A DNA stretch of 64,000 nt from an uncultured Pelagibacteraceae bacterium. Lineage in GTDB: Bacteria; Pseudomonadota; Alphaproteobacteria; Pelagibacterales; Pelagibacteraceae. The notes below the pieces were generated by a model. It did no database searches, was not told where the DNA came from, and saw only the letters and a list, made by a program, of their open reading frames with translations. The DNA lies in the NCBI GenBank assembly GCA_902597215.1, contig CACJWU010000001.1, positions 1-64,000 of the forward strand. The letters are read 5' to 3'. Positions 17,165 through 26,198 of this stretch are shown here, one piece after another (position 1 is the stretch's first letter; every line of letters starts with the position of its first letter). The position numbers were made by a program, and so were the translations under genes.

Positions 17165-17335
17165 GTGAGAAATATACTTATAATATTATTTTTAATATTA
17201 TTCACTAGTTGCAACACAGTAACTGGAACAGTAGAGGGTACAGTAAGGGGAGTTTATAAAGATGCAAAAACACTGCATCATTATTCGACTTGCGTATTTA
17301 CCAAAACTCAATGTGGTGATTTAGATTTAGACTAA
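17165..17335 (+). CDS. Short lipoprotein, 56 residues, absent from the ORF track
   Basis: GTG at 17165 opens a frame of 56 codons ending TAA 17333-17335, filling the nrdB-methyltransferase gap almost exactly (2 bp after nrdB, 1 bp before the next gene). The product has a lipoprotein signal peptide, M-R-N-I-L-I-I-L-F-L-I-L-F-T-S-C with the lipobox Cys at residue 16. A Gly/Thr/Val-rich stretch V-T-G-T-V-E-G-T-V-R-G-V-Y follows, then two more Cys (C-V-F-T-K-T-Q-C) that could form a disulfide. It resembles entericidin-like tiny lipoproteins in size only. Function unknown. Confidence 0.75.
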   Translation: MRNILIILFLILFTSCNTVTGTVEGTVRGVYKDAKTLHHYSTCVFTKTQCGDLDLD

Positions 17336-17336
17336 A

Positions 17337-17963
17337 TTGAAATATAAAAAATATTTTAGAAAAACAAGTCTCAAGCAGAAAGGTCATGGAGACTATTTTT
17401 TAAAAGAAATTGAAAAAGAAAAACCAAAATTTTTTTTAGAAGTTGGTGTTTTTCATGGTGTTACAGCAAGAAATGTTTGTGAATTGCTCTACAATCTTCA
17501 CAAAAATGATTTTAAATATGTTGGATTAGATTTGTTTGAAGAAAATGATGAAAATAAAAATGAAGTTATACCTAATACAACTTTTAACAATCCGTTAAAA
17601 AGATTTTATTTTAAATATATAAAAAAACAAAACCCTTACAGCATGGAAGCAGTAGAGGATCTTTTAAAAAAATTTAAAGAAAATATTCATTTAATTAAAG
17701 GAAATTCAAATAAGATTTTAAAAAAAATAGATATGACAAAAATAGATTATGTTTTTTTAGATGGAGGTCACGATTATGAGACAGTTAAAAATGATCTTGC
17801 CTGTTGTCTTGAAGTATTAAATAAAAATGGAACAGTTTTATGTGATGATTATAATCTTGGAAGTGCACCGGGTGTAAAAAAAGCTATAGATGAATTTGTA
17901 AATCTTAACAATTTAAAGTGCGAAATTCTTTGTGAAGGAAGATTTGCAAAAATTCAGAATTAA
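17337..17963 (+). CDS. Class I SAM-dependent methyltransferase (Methyltransf_24-like)
   Basis: A 208-residue protein. SAM-binding motif I appears as F-F-L-E-V-G-V-F-H-G near residue 33, the acidic end of strand 2 as Y-V-G-L-D-L-F near 63, and Y-V-F-L-D-G-G-H-D-Y-E-T-V near 140 matches the D-G-x-H-x-Y-x-x-V block of the Methyltransf_24 group. G-T-V-L-C-D-D-Y follows. Relatives act on sugars, lipids or small molecules; the substrate is not evident. The start is TTG with no clear ribosome-binding site, immediately after the small lipoprotein gene. Confidence 0.75.
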   Translation: MKYKKYFRKTSLKQKGHGDYFLKEIEKEKPKFFLEVGVFHGVTARNVCELLYNLHKNDFKYVGLDLFEENDENKNEVIPNTTFNNPLKRFYFKYIKKQNPYSMEAVEDLLKKFKENIHLIKGNSNKILKKIDMTKIDYVFLDGGHDYETVKNDLACCLEVLNKNGTVLCDDYNLGSAPGVKKAIDEFVNLNNLKCEILCEGRFAKIQN

Positions 17964-17966
17964 AAA

Positions 17967-19091
17967 TTATCTTTGATTTAATTGAACGACTTTTCTATGT
18001 TGATTACCCTTATAACTAGCTAATGGTCTAATTAGTTTATTAGCTGCATGTTGCTCCATGATATGAGCTGACCAACCTGTAATTCTTGAAATAACAAAAA
18101 TTGGAGTGAAGAAATCAGTATCAAAACCCATTAAATGATAGGTTGGACCGGTAGGATAGTCTACGTTTGGATGAATATTTTTTCTCTCTATCATGACTTT
18201 TTCAACAATTTCATATATTTTTTCAAATTTTTTATCTTTTTTAATTTTTGCGACCCTAGCAAAATATTTTCTCATTGTTGGAACTCTAGAGTCACCAGAT
18301 TTATAAACTCTATGACCGAATCCCATTACTACTTCTTTTTTATCTAAAGCGTTATTAATCCATTTAAGAGCATTTTCAGGTTTCTTTATTTTATTCATCA
18401 TATGCATCACTTCCTCATTAGCACCACCGTGAAGAGGACCCTTCAAACTCGCTATTGCTCCAGTAATAGCACCATGTATATCTGACAAGCTACTAGTTAT
18501 AGTTCTTGCAGTAAATGTAGATACATTAAAACTATGTTCTGCATACAAGATTAAAGATACATCAAAAGCTTTTACTATTTCTTTTTGAGGAATTTTTCCA
18601 AAGCACATATAGAAAAAATTTTCAGCAATATTTAAATTTTTTTTGGGTTTAATAATATTTTTACCTTTTCTTAATCTATAAAAAGCAGCTAAAGCTGTTG
18701 GTGTTTTGGCTAAAATTCTTATAGCCTTACGCATGTTTGCTTCTGGTGATGAGTCAATTGTTTCTTTGTCTTCGAGACCCATTATACTTACAGCTGTTCT
18801 AGCAACATCCATTGGATGAGATTTTTTTGGCATCTTCTTTAAAATAGAATAAAGATCTTTTGATAACTCTCTATTGTTTCTCTCTTCTTTTTCAAATTTT
18901 CTAAGCTCGATAGTGTTTGGAAGATCTTTATTTAAAATTAAATAAGCCACCTCTTCAAATTTACAATATTCACATAAATCTTGAGCAGCATATCCTCTGT
19001 AAGTAAGGGAATTAATTTCAGGCATAACTTTTGAAACTTCTGTTTCATCAACCACTATCCCTAATAAACCCTTTTTTATTTCATCGCTCAT
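17967..19091 (-). CDS. prpC: 2-methylcitrate synthase (citrate synthase family)
   Basis: A 374-residue citrate synthase-fold enzyme of the short form typical of 2-methylcitrate synthases. It has the catalytic His in L-Y-A-E-H-S-F-N, the G-P-L-H-G-G-A-N-E stretch with the second His, M-G-F-G-H-R-V-Y with the third His and Arg, and an Asp in N-V-D-Y-P-T-G near residue 310. Citrate synthases share these, so the call rests on context: it is third in a prpD-prpB-prpC run joined by 1-bp overlaps. It condenses propionyl-CoA with oxaloacetate. Activity with acetyl-CoA cannot be excluded. Confidence 0.85.
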   Translation of the reverse strand: MSDEIKKGLLGIVVDETEVSKVMPEINSLTYRGYAAQDLCEYCKFEEVAYLILNKDLPNTIELRKFEKEERNNRELSKDLYSILKKMPKKSHPMDVARTAVSIMGLEDKETIDSSPEANMRKAIRILAKTPTALAAFYRLRKGKNIIKPKKNLNIAENFFYMCFGKIPQKEIVKAFDVSLILYAEHSFNVSTFTARTITSSLSDIHGAITGAIASLKGPLHGGANEEVMHMMNKIKKPENALKWINNALDKKEVVMGFGHRVYKSGDSRVPTMRKYFARVAKIKKDKKFEKIYEIVEKVMIERKNIHPNVDYPTGPTYHLMGFDTDFFTPIFVISRITGWSAHIMEQHAANKLIRPLASYKGNQHRKVVQLNQR

Positions 19092-19987
19092 TATTCATGA
19101 CCTTCAGTATCAAAGTTATATATTTTTTCGTCTAAACTATTATATTTCTCGTAATCAACAAGCTCATATAATCGTTTTCTTGATTGCATTTTATCAATAA
19201 TATTGTTTTGGTGTCCATTTGCATAAATGTCTCTTAATCCATCTTCAACATTTTTCATTGCTAATCTTTGAGTTGTAACTGGATAAATGACAATGTTATA
19301 ACCGAATTTTTCTAGTTCTTTATAATTAAATAATTTAGATTTTCCAAATTCTGTCATGTTCGCAAGTAAATAGCATGATAGATCTTTTCTTACCCTCTCA
19401 AATTCTTTTTCATTTTCTAAAGCCTCTGGAAAAATTATCTCAGCACCTGCATCAACATAAGCTTTACACCTATCAATCATTTTATCAATTCCTTCTACAC
19501 TTTTAGCATCTGATCTTGCAATAATTTTAAAATTCTCATCTTTTTTAGCAGCTACACATTCTTTAATTTTTTTCACCATAGATTCAGTTGTAATCAATTC
19601 TTTATTATCTAAATGTCCACATCTCTTTCTTTCTATTTGATCTTCGAGATGGACTGCAGAAATTCCAAAATCCTCAAAAGTTTCTATTGTTTCTTTGCAA
19701 GATTTGAAACCAGTATCAATATCAACAATTGTTGGAAGATTTGTAACTCTTGAAATTAAATATGATCGAGTACTTACATCTTGTAAAGTTGTTAATCCAA
19801 TATCTGGAAACCCAAGATCATTAGCCATTACTCCGCCTGACACATAAACCGCATCATAACCTATTTCTTCAATAAGTTTAGCGGTTAAAGGATTATAAGC
19901 ACCAGGAACTCTTAAAATTTTATTTGATTTTAACTTTTTAACAAAATCTTCTCTTTTTTGATTTGGTTCTTTTTCTATAAAGTGCAT
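19091..19987 (-). CDS. prpB: Methylisocitrate lyase
   Basis: A 298-residue PEP mutase/isocitrate lyase superfamily protein. Marks are the N-terminal R-V-P-G-A-Y-N-P-L-T-A-K block, Y-V-S-G-G-V, the metal site in P-T-I-V-D-I-D-T-G-F near residue 90, the lyase loop R-K-R-C-G-H with catalytic Cys near 123, and I-I-A-R-S-D-A near 163. It splits 2-methylisocitrate to pyruvate and succinate. Length matches PrpB (about 295) rather than the longer isocitrate lyases. Start and stop codons overlap those of its neighbours by one base on each side. Confidence 0.9.
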   Translation of the reverse strand: MHFIEKEPNQKREDFVKKLKSNKILRVPGAYNPLTAKLIEEIGYDAVYVSGGVMANDLGFPDIGLTTLQDVSTRSYLISRVTNLPTIVDIDTGFKSCKETIETFEDFGISAVHLEDQIERKRCGHLDNKELITTESMVKKIKECVAAKKDENFKIIARSDAKSVEGIDKMIDRCKAYVDAGAEIIFPEALENEKEFERVRKDLSCYLLANMTEFGKSKLFNYKELEKFGYNIVIYPVTTQRLAMKNVEDGLRDIYANGHQNNIIDKMQSRKRLYELVDYEKYNSLDEKIYNFDTEGHE

Positions 19988-21489
19988 TAAAAAATTCCTT
20001 TTTTTAGATTTCTCATAAGTTTACTTTTTTTAACTTCAATATTTAATTTATCTAGATGACCTGATTTTAATTTTTTTATATTTTGCACTATTTTTAAAAA
20101 TCTATCACTTTCTTTTTTATCTAGTATATTTTCAGTTAAAGTTAAAAATTTTCTTATATAATTTGCTCTTTTAAATGGCCGTGAGCCGTATGGATGAGCA
20201 TCAGCAACACTTTGCTCCTGAGATATTTTTTTACCATTTTTGAGTGTTATTACTACTTTTGCACCAAAAGCTTTTTTCTTTGGATTAGGATCATGATATT
20301 TTCTGGTCCATTTTTTATCTTCGTGAGTTTTTATTGATCTCCAAATTCTTATAGTGCTCTTTTTTTTAGCCCTAGATTTTGTATATGATTTTACATGGTG
20401 CCAAGAACCATCCTCTAATGCAACGGCAAAAATATACATTATAGAGTGATCTAATGTTTCTCTACTTGCATTGGGATCCATCTTTTGAGGATCATTTGCA
20501 CCTGTTCCAATAACATGATGAGTATGATGACTAGTATAAATATCTATCTTTTTAATTTGATTAAGATTTTGAATTCTTTTTTTAAGTTTTTTTGCTAAAT
20601 CAATTAAAGCTTGGGATTGATATTCAGCTGAATATTCTTTTGTGTAAGTTTCAAGTATCGCTTTTTTTATTTCACCTTTTTTTGGAAGTGGCACTTTATA
20701 TAATGCTTTTTTACCGTCTAAAATTCTTGCTATTACACTATCTTCTCCTTCGTAAATTGGACTTGGAGCACCTTCTCCACGCATAACTCTGTCAACAGCC
20801 TCGATTGCAAGTTTTCCAGCGTGTGCAGGTGCGTAAGCTTTCCAACTTGATATTTCACCTTTTCTCGATTGCCTTGTTGAAATTGTTGTATGCAAAGCTT
20901 GTTGTACTGCTTGATAAATTGTTTCTGTATTTAACCTCAGCATTGAGCCTATGCCTGCAGCAACACTTGGTCCTAAGTGAGCTATGTGATCCACTTTATG
21001 TTTATGTAAACAAATCCCTTTTACTAAATTTACCTGGACCTCATAAGCAGTTATGATTCCTCTTAAAAGATCTAACCCACTTTTCTTATTTTGCTGAGCT
21101 ACACTTATCAGGGCAGGAATGTTGTCTCCTGGATGACTGTAATCTGCAGCTAAAAAAGTATCATGAAAATCCAGTTCTCTTACCGCTGTTCCATTTGACC
21201 ATGCTGCCCACTCACAATCAAATTTTAATTTACTATTAACTCCAAATAAAGTAGCGCCATTTTTTCTTGAATGTTTTAATGCCATTTCTCTTGATGATAT
21301 AACTGGCCCTCTGTTAAGAGATGCAATTGCAACAGATGCGTTATCAATAATTCTATTAATTACCATTTCAACAGCATCTTTATTTAATTTTGCATTATCG
21401 CTTGCAATCTCTGCAATTTTCCATGCAAGCTGTTTTTTTTTAGGCAAACGTGTTTTAGATGGATAAACTTTTACATTATGAACTATCAA
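19987..21489 (-). CDS. prpD: 2-methylcitrate dehydratase (MmgE/PrpD family)
   Basis: A 500-residue MmgE/PrpD protein. The all-helical first domain includes [18 protein letters not shown] and the G-D-N-I-P-A-L segment. The second alpha/beta domain includes [13 protein letters not shown] and [15 protein letters not shown]. It dehydrates 2-methylcitrate on the way to 2-methylisocitrate. No acnD/prpF pair is present here, so a general aconitase would complete the isomerisation. It is first of the prpDBC genes and follows gph after a 54-bp gap. Confidence 0.92.
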   Translation of the reverse strand: MIVHNVKVYPSKTRLPKKKQLAWKIAEIASDNAKLNKDAVEMVINRIIDNASVAIASLNRGPVISSREMALKHSRKNGATLFGVNSKLKFDCEWAAWSNGTAVRELDFHDTFLAADYSHPGDNIPALISVAQQNKKSGLDLLRGIITAYEVQVNLVKGICLHKHKVDHIAHLGPSVAAGIGSMLRLNTETIYQAVQQALHTTISTRQSRKGEISSWKAYAPAHAGKLAIEAVDRVMRGEGAPSPIYEGEDSVIARILDGKKALYKVPLPKKGEIKKAILETYTKEYSAEYQSQALIDLAKKLKKRIQNLNQIKKIDIYTSHHTHHVIGTGANDPQKMDPNASRETLDHSIMYIFAVALEDGSWHHVKSYTKSRAKKKSTIRIWRSIKTHEDKKWTRKYHDPNPKKKAFGAKVVITLKNGKKISQEQSVADAHPYGSRPFKRANYIRKFLTLTENILDKKESDRFLKIVQNIKKLKSGHLDKLNIEVKKSKLMRNLKKGIF

Positions 21490-21543
21490 AATAACTCCTA
21501 AATATCGAGATTGTTTTTAATAGTTAAAAAAAAATAATCAATA

Positions 21544-22227
21544 TTAAAGATATTTTGTTACTATTTTTTCAATACCTACAAAGTCTTTAACTAAGTGATT
21601 GTGGAAAATTTCGGTTGTATTTTTTTCAGTATATCCATCCTCAAGGAGAATTACTGGTATACCCGCATCCTTAGCCGCATTGGCATCTGTTTCACTATCA
21701 CCAATCATTAGTGATTTTTTTATATCTCCATCTAATATTTCTATAACAGATGTCAGATGTCTTGGATCAGGCTTGCAATAATTGAAGGTATTATGGCCAG
21801 CTACATATTCAAAAAAATCATAGATACCAATTTTTTTTAAAAGATCGATAGCTAAATGTTCTTGCTTGTTTGTGCAAACTGCCATTGAAATATCATTTTC
21901 CTTAGACCATATTAAAAAATCTTTAACACCTTTTATAAGTGTGCTTTCATTGACAATATTTTTTCCGTAAAAATCTACAAAATCCTTTACCATTTCTTTT
22001 TTAATTTCTTCATCTTCTACTTTGCTAAATTCTTTTTTTGCCTGACCCCAAATTGACCTACCTAGCATAGCACCAGCACCTTGACCTACTAAATTTCTAA
22101 TTTGTTCAGTTGACTTTGTTGGATAGCCAAATTTTTTCATTACATGATTATGAGCAGCCATAAGATCTGGTGCTGTATCGACCAAAGTTCCGTCTAAATC
22201 AAAAAGAATTGTAAATTTTTGTTTCAT
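21544..22227 (-). CDS. gph: Phosphoglycolate phosphatase-like HAD hydrolase
   Basis: The ORF track begins at TTG 22233; ATG 22227, two codons later, gives M-K-Q-K-F-T-I-L-F-D-L-D-G-T-L-V and is preferred (227 residues). HAD motif I is F-D-L-D-G-T-L-V-D-T, motif II the V-C-T-N-K-Q-E-H segment near residue 118, and motif III/IV K-P-D-P-R-H-L and M-I-G-D-S-E-T-D-A-N-A-A near 150-180. The helical cap and D-T-A-P-D-L sequence fit Gph, which removes 2-phosphoglycolate formed by DNA repair or oxygenase chemistry. Substrate choice inside this HAD subfamily is uncertain. Confidence 0.82.
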   Translation of the reverse strand: MKQKFTILFDLDGTLVDTAPDLMAAHNHVMKKFGYPTKSTEQIRNLVGQGAGAMLGRSIWGQAKKEFSKVEDEEIKKEMVKDFVDFYGKNIVNESTLIKGVKDFLIWSKENDISMAVCTNKQEHLAIDLLKKIGIYDFFEYVAGHNTFNYCKPDPRHLTSVIEILDGDIKKSLMIGDSETDANAAKDAGIPVILLEDGYTEKNTTEIFHNHLVKDFVGIEKIVTKYL

Positions 22228-22298
22228 AATCAAAAGTATTTTTAAGAAATATTTTGTGAATTAAGAAACATATATACTTAATATAAAGAATTTCATAG

Positions 22299-22922
22299 AT
22301 GAAACAGTTAAATTTACAAAATCCACAAAACAAACTTAGAAATAAGTTTTCTAAATTGGGTGTTAAAATGATTGGTCCTGAGACAATTTATTTTTCAAAA
22401 GATACCAAGATTGGAAAAAATGTAACAATAGAACCTTATGTTGTTTTTGGAAAAAAAGTTAAAATAGGAAATAATGTAACCATTAAATCTTTTTCACATC
22501 TTGAAAACTGCAAGGTAGAAAGCAAAGTTGATATTGGTCCCTATGCCAGAATTAGACCTGGAGCAATTTTAAAAGAGGGTTCTAAAGTTGGTAATTTTGT
22601 TGAAATTAAAAAAAGTACTCTTGGAAAAAAATCAAAAGTAAATCATTTAACTTATATTGGTGATAGTGTTATTGGAAAATCAGTTAATGTTGGCGCAGGA
22701 ACTATTACATGCAATTATGACGGAGTTAAAAAAAGTAAAACTAAAATAAAAGATAATGTTTTTATCGGCTCGAATTCTTCATTGGTAGCTCCATTAACAA
22801 TTGAAGAGGGTAGTATTATTGGTGCTGGCTCTGTTATTACAAAGAATGTTAAAAAGAAATCTTTAGCGTTAACAAGAAGTTTACAAACTGAAATTAGAAA
22901 TTATAAAAGAAAGTCAAAATAA
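22299..22922 (+). CDS. Stand-alone GlmU-like acetyltransferase domain
   Basis: A 207-residue left-handed beta-helix protein corresponding to the C-terminal half of GlmU only. Hexapeptide turns ([16 protein letters not shown]) run from about residue 30 to 190. The GlmU landmarks are present: G-P-Y-A-R-I-R-P-G near 85, E-I-K-K-S near 106, the catalytic-His region N-H-L-T-Y-I-G-D near 120, and [11 protein letters not shown] near 138. The usual ~225-residue uridylyltransferase domain is absent and cannot hide upstream, since gph lies there on the other strand. It is next to glmS, so amino-sugar N-acetylation is the likely job. Confidence 0.85.
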   Translation: MKQLNLQNPQNKLRNKFSKLGVKMIGPETIYFSKDTKIGKNVTIEPYVVFGKKVKIGNNVTIKSFSHLENCKVESKVDIGPYARIRPGAILKEGSKVGNFVEIKKSTLGKKSKVNHLTYIGDSVIGKSVNVGAGTITCNYDGVKKSKTKIKDNVFIGSNSSLVAPLTIEEGSIIGAGSVITKNVKKKSLALTRSLQTEIRNYKRKSK

Positions 22923-22924
22923 TT

Positions 22925-24745
22925 ATGTGTGGAATTATAGGAATAAATAGTAATAAACCAGTTTCATCAACAATTATTAATTCTTTAAAGAAACTTGAAT
23001 ACAGAGGTTATGATTCTGCTGGAATTGCTACTTTGTCCAGTGGACTAATTAACGAGGTAAAATCTGAAGGAAGAGTTGATAATCTTGAAAAAAATTCTTT
23101 GGTTCAAAACATGGAGGGCACAATAGGCATTGGTCATGTAAGATGGGCAACACATGGTTTGCCTAATAGTGTTAATGCTCATCCTCATTCTTCACAAAAT
23201 GTATCAGTTGTCCATAATGGTATAATAGAAAATTCCACATTATTAAAAAAATTTTTAGTTGGTAAAGGTCATAAATTTAAATCTCAGACGGATACTGAAG
23301 TGATTGTTCATTTAATTACGGAACATTTAAAAACAGATGATATCGTTACCTCAGTCAAAAAAACTTTAAAGTCTTTACATGGAAGTTTTGCACTTGGTAT
23401 TATTTTTAAAGACCAGCCCGATCTAATTGTTGGAGCTAGACGGGGATCACCTTTGGCTGTTGGCTACGGGCCGAATGAAAATTACTTAGGCTCAGACTCA
23501 TATGCTCTTAAATCAATGACAAATAAAATAACCTACTTAAACGATGGAGAATTCTGCATTATTAAAAAAGATCATGTTGAATTCTTCAATGAAGATGGGA
23601 TCAAGATAAATAAAAAAGTATTAGAACTATCCTCAACAGAAGAAAAATATGACAAAGGTGAATACAAACATTTTATGGCAAAGGAAATTGAGGAACAACC
23701 TGTAACTCTTAAAAATGGAATTAATGAATATGTTGATAAATCTAATAACGATATAAATATTTACAATTTTCCATGGAAAATAAATGAAATTTCTTCAGTA
23801 ACTTTAATCGGCTGTGGTACTGCTTACCACTCATGTTTAATGGCTAAATATTGGTTTGAAGAACTTACGTCTTTAGATGTAAGTGTTGATATAGCATCAG
23901 AATTTAGATACAGAAAAAATAGATTTAAAAAAGATAGTTTATATATATTCGTTTCTCAGTCAGGAGAAACAGCAGATACCTATGCAGCTCTTGATTTATG
24001 TAAACAAAATAATATGAAAACTTGTGCTGTAGTAAATGTAATTGAAAGCTCAATTGCAAGAGACTCTGAATTTGTATTACCGATTCACTGTGGTACTGAA
24101 ATCGGTGTTGCTTCAACAAAAGCTTTTTTAGGTCAGATCTTAATTTTATATATTTTATCTTTAAAGATTGGATTATGGAAAAAAGATATAAATAAAGAGA
24201 CTTTTGGCAAGAAACTTAAAGATTTAAAAGAATTACCAAAATTAGTCGAGAAAACTTTGTTAACTGACAATAAAATACAAACAATATCTGGTACTTTTAA
24301 TGAAGCTAAAGGATCTATGTTTTTAGGAAGAGGATTTTCATTTCCAATTGCACTTGAAGGTGCACTAAAATTAAAAGAATTATCTTATGTTCACGCTGAA
24401 GGTTATCCTGCTGGTGAAATGAAGCATGGTCCATTAGCACTAATAGAGGAAGGAATGCCAGTGGTAGTTTTAGCTCCGAGAGATAACTATTATAAAAAAA
24501 CAATTTCTAACATGCAGGAAGTAATTGCTAGAGGAGCAAAGGTTTTACTTATTACCAACAAAAGCAAAGATGAAGTCGTTTCAGAAAATATTTGGGAAAA
24601 AATAGAAGTTGAAAGTACTAATGAGGATCTTCTACCATTTCTTTTAACAATTCCTTTACAAAAATTAGCTTATTATTCCGCACTGAAAAAAGGATATGAC
24701 ATAGATAAGCCTAGAAATTTAGCTAAATCTGTAACCGTTGAATAA
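22925..24745 (+). CDS. glmS: Glutamine-fructose-6-phosphate aminotransferase (isomerizing)
   Basis: A 606-residue enzyme making glucosamine-6-phosphate from fructose-6-phosphate and glutamine, the entry to peptidoglycan and lipid A sugars. The N-terminal Ntn glutaminase domain begins M-C-G-I-I-G with catalytic Cys2. R-W-A-T-H-G, N-G-I-I-E-N and a tail through E-E-Q-P follow. Two SIS domains hold L-I-G-C-G-T-A-Y near residue 295 and V-S-Q-S-G-E-T-A-D-T near 345. The C terminus K-P-R-N-L-A-K-S-V-T-V-E is the conserved ending. It lies 2 bp after the GlmU-like gene, forming a two-step amino-sugar unit. Confidence 0.97.
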   Translation: MCGIIGINSNKPVSSTIINSLKKLEYRGYDSAGIATLSSGLINEVKSEGRVDNLEKNSLVQNMEGTIGIGHVRWATHGLPNSVNAHPHSSQNVSVVHNGIIENSTLLKKFLVGKGHKFKSQTDTEVIVHLITEHLKTDDIVTSVKKTLKSLHGSFALGIIFKDQPDLIVGARRGSPLAVGYGPNENYLGSDSYALKSMTNKITYLNDGEFCIIKKDHVEFFNEDGIKINKKVLELSSTEEKYDKGEYKHFMAKEIEEQPVTLKNGINEYVDKSNNDINIYNFPWKINEISSVTLIGCGTAYHSCLMAKYWFEELTSLDVSVDIASEFRYRKNRFKKDSLYIFVSQSGETADTYAALDLCKQNNMKTCAVVNVIESSIARDSEFVLPIHCGTEIGVASTKAFLGQILILYILSLKIGLWKKDINKETFGKKLKDLKELPKLVEKTLLTDNKIQTISGTFNEAKGSMFLGRGFSFPIALEGALKLKELSYVHAEGYPAGEMKHGPLALIEEGMPVVVLAPRDNYYKKTISNMQEVIARGAKVLLITNKSKDEVVSENIWEKIEVESTNEDLLPFLLTIPLQKLAYYSALKKGYDIDKPRNLAKSVTVE

Positions 24746-24780
24746 TCGGAAAACTCTGATACAACAATCTTGAGTTGAAT

Positions 24781-26160
24781 ATGAAAAATTGGAAATTAAA
24801 TAGCTGGAGAAAGTACCCAGTGAAACATATTCCGGAATATCCGGATAAAAAGGAACTGGATCAAGTTTTAAGTAAGATAAAAACTTTTCCACCACTTGTG
24901 TTTGCTGGTGAAACAAGACATCTTAAACAACAACTTGCTGATGTTGTGGATGGAAAAGCTTTTTTATTACAAGGTGGAGATTGTGCAGAAAGTTTTGCGG
25001 AATTTCATCCTGATAACATAAGAGATACATTTAAAGTAATTTTACAAATGTCATTAGTTTTGACTTATTCAGCATCTTTACCAGTTGTAAAGCTTGGTAG
25101 GATAGCTGGTCAGTTTTCAAAACCAAGAAGTGCGCCTACAGAAATTCAAGGTGGTAAAGAATTACCAAGTTATTTAGGTGATAACATTAATGCAATTGAT
25201 TTTACAGAAAAAGCTAGAAGACCAGATCCTAAAAGATTATTTAAAGCTTACTCTCAATCAGCTTCAACTCTAAATATTTTAAGAGCTTTTTCGAAAGGTG
25301 GTTTTGCAGATTTAAATAAGGTTCATTTATGGAACTTAGATTATATTAAAAAAAGCCCTCAAGCTAAAAAATTCAAAGAATTGGAAGATAAAATTGCTGA
25401 TGCTCTAGGTTTTATGGAAGCTTGTGGAATAACTTCTGATTTTAATAATAGATTATATACAGTAAATTTTTGGACTTCTCATGAAGCATTGTTGTTACCT
25501 TTCGAGGAAGCCATGACTAGAACAGACTCAACAACTGGTGAAAATCATGACACATCAGCACACTTTGTTTGGATTGGTGATAGAACTAGACAGATAGATG
25601 GAGGTCATGTTGAGTTTTGTAGAGGAATTGAAAATCCTATTGGAATAAAATGTGGCCCAACATCCAAGCCTGATGAAATAGCAAAGATTTGTGAAACTAT
25701 AAATCCTAAAAATGAAAAAGGTAAAATAACTTTAATTTCTAGATATGGTCATAAAAATGTAGAAAAATTTTTGCCTAAGCTAATTAGAGGAATTAAAAAA
25801 GAAGGTTTAAATGTAGTTTGGTCATGTGACCCAATGCATGGAAATACAGTAAAGTCTACAACAGGATTTAAAACAAGACCTTTTAACGATGTAGTTAATG
25901 AAGTTAAAAATGTTTTTGCTGTTCATCAAGCTGAGGGATCTTATGCGGGTGGTTTACATGTTGAAATGACAGGACAAGATGTTACAGAATGTACAGGTGG
26001 TGCAAGAAAAATATCTGATGCTGATTTATCAAGCAGATATCATACTCATTGTGACCCACGATTGAACTCTGATCAAGCTTTGGAGTTGGCTTTTTTAATT
26101 TCAGATGAGATAAAAAAGAATAGCAGCTATTCAAAAAATGCTATTCAAGCGGCATCTTAA
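24781..26160 (+). CDS. 3-deoxy-7-phosphoheptulonate synthase, class II (plant-like)
   Basis: Called from ATG 24781 rather than the track's TTG 24775, because M-K-N-W-K-L-N-S-W-R matches the usual N terminus (459 residues). It is the type II DAHP synthase: V-F-A-G-E-T-R-H-L-K near residue 40, L-L-Q-G-G-D-C-A-E-S-F with the metal-ligand Cys near 65, R-I-A-G-Q-F-S-K-P-R near 105, and W-S-C-D-P-M-H-G-N-T near 345. G-G-L-H-V-E-M-T-G-Q-D-V-T-E-C follows near 387. It opens the shikimate pathway by joining PEP and erythrose-4-phosphate. It has no similarity to the AroFGH type. Confidence 0.95.
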   Translation: MKNWKLNSWRKYPVKHIPEYPDKKELDQVLSKIKTFPPLVFAGETRHLKQQLADVVDGKAFLLQGGDCAESFAEFHPDNIRDTFKVILQMSLVLTYSASLPVVKLGRIAGQFSKPRSAPTEIQGGKELPSYLGDNINAIDFTEKARRPDPKRLFKAYSQSASTLNILRAFSKGGFADLNKVHLWNLDYIKKSPQAKKFKELEDKIADALGFMEACGITSDFNNRLYTVNFWTSHEALLLPFEEAMTRTDSTTGENHDTSAHFVWIGDRTRQIDGGHVEFCRGIENPIGIKCGPTSKPDEIAKICETINPKNEKGKITLISRYGHKNVEKFLPKLIRGIKKEGLNVVWSCDPMHGNTVKSTTGFKTRPFNDVVNEVKNVFAVHQAEGSYAGGLHVEMTGQDVTECTGGARKISDADLSSRYHTHCDPRLNSDQALELAFLISDEIKKNSSYSKNAIQAAS

Positions 26161-26198
26161 GCCATTGCTTTCTAGCATTAGGTAACTAAATATAAAGT

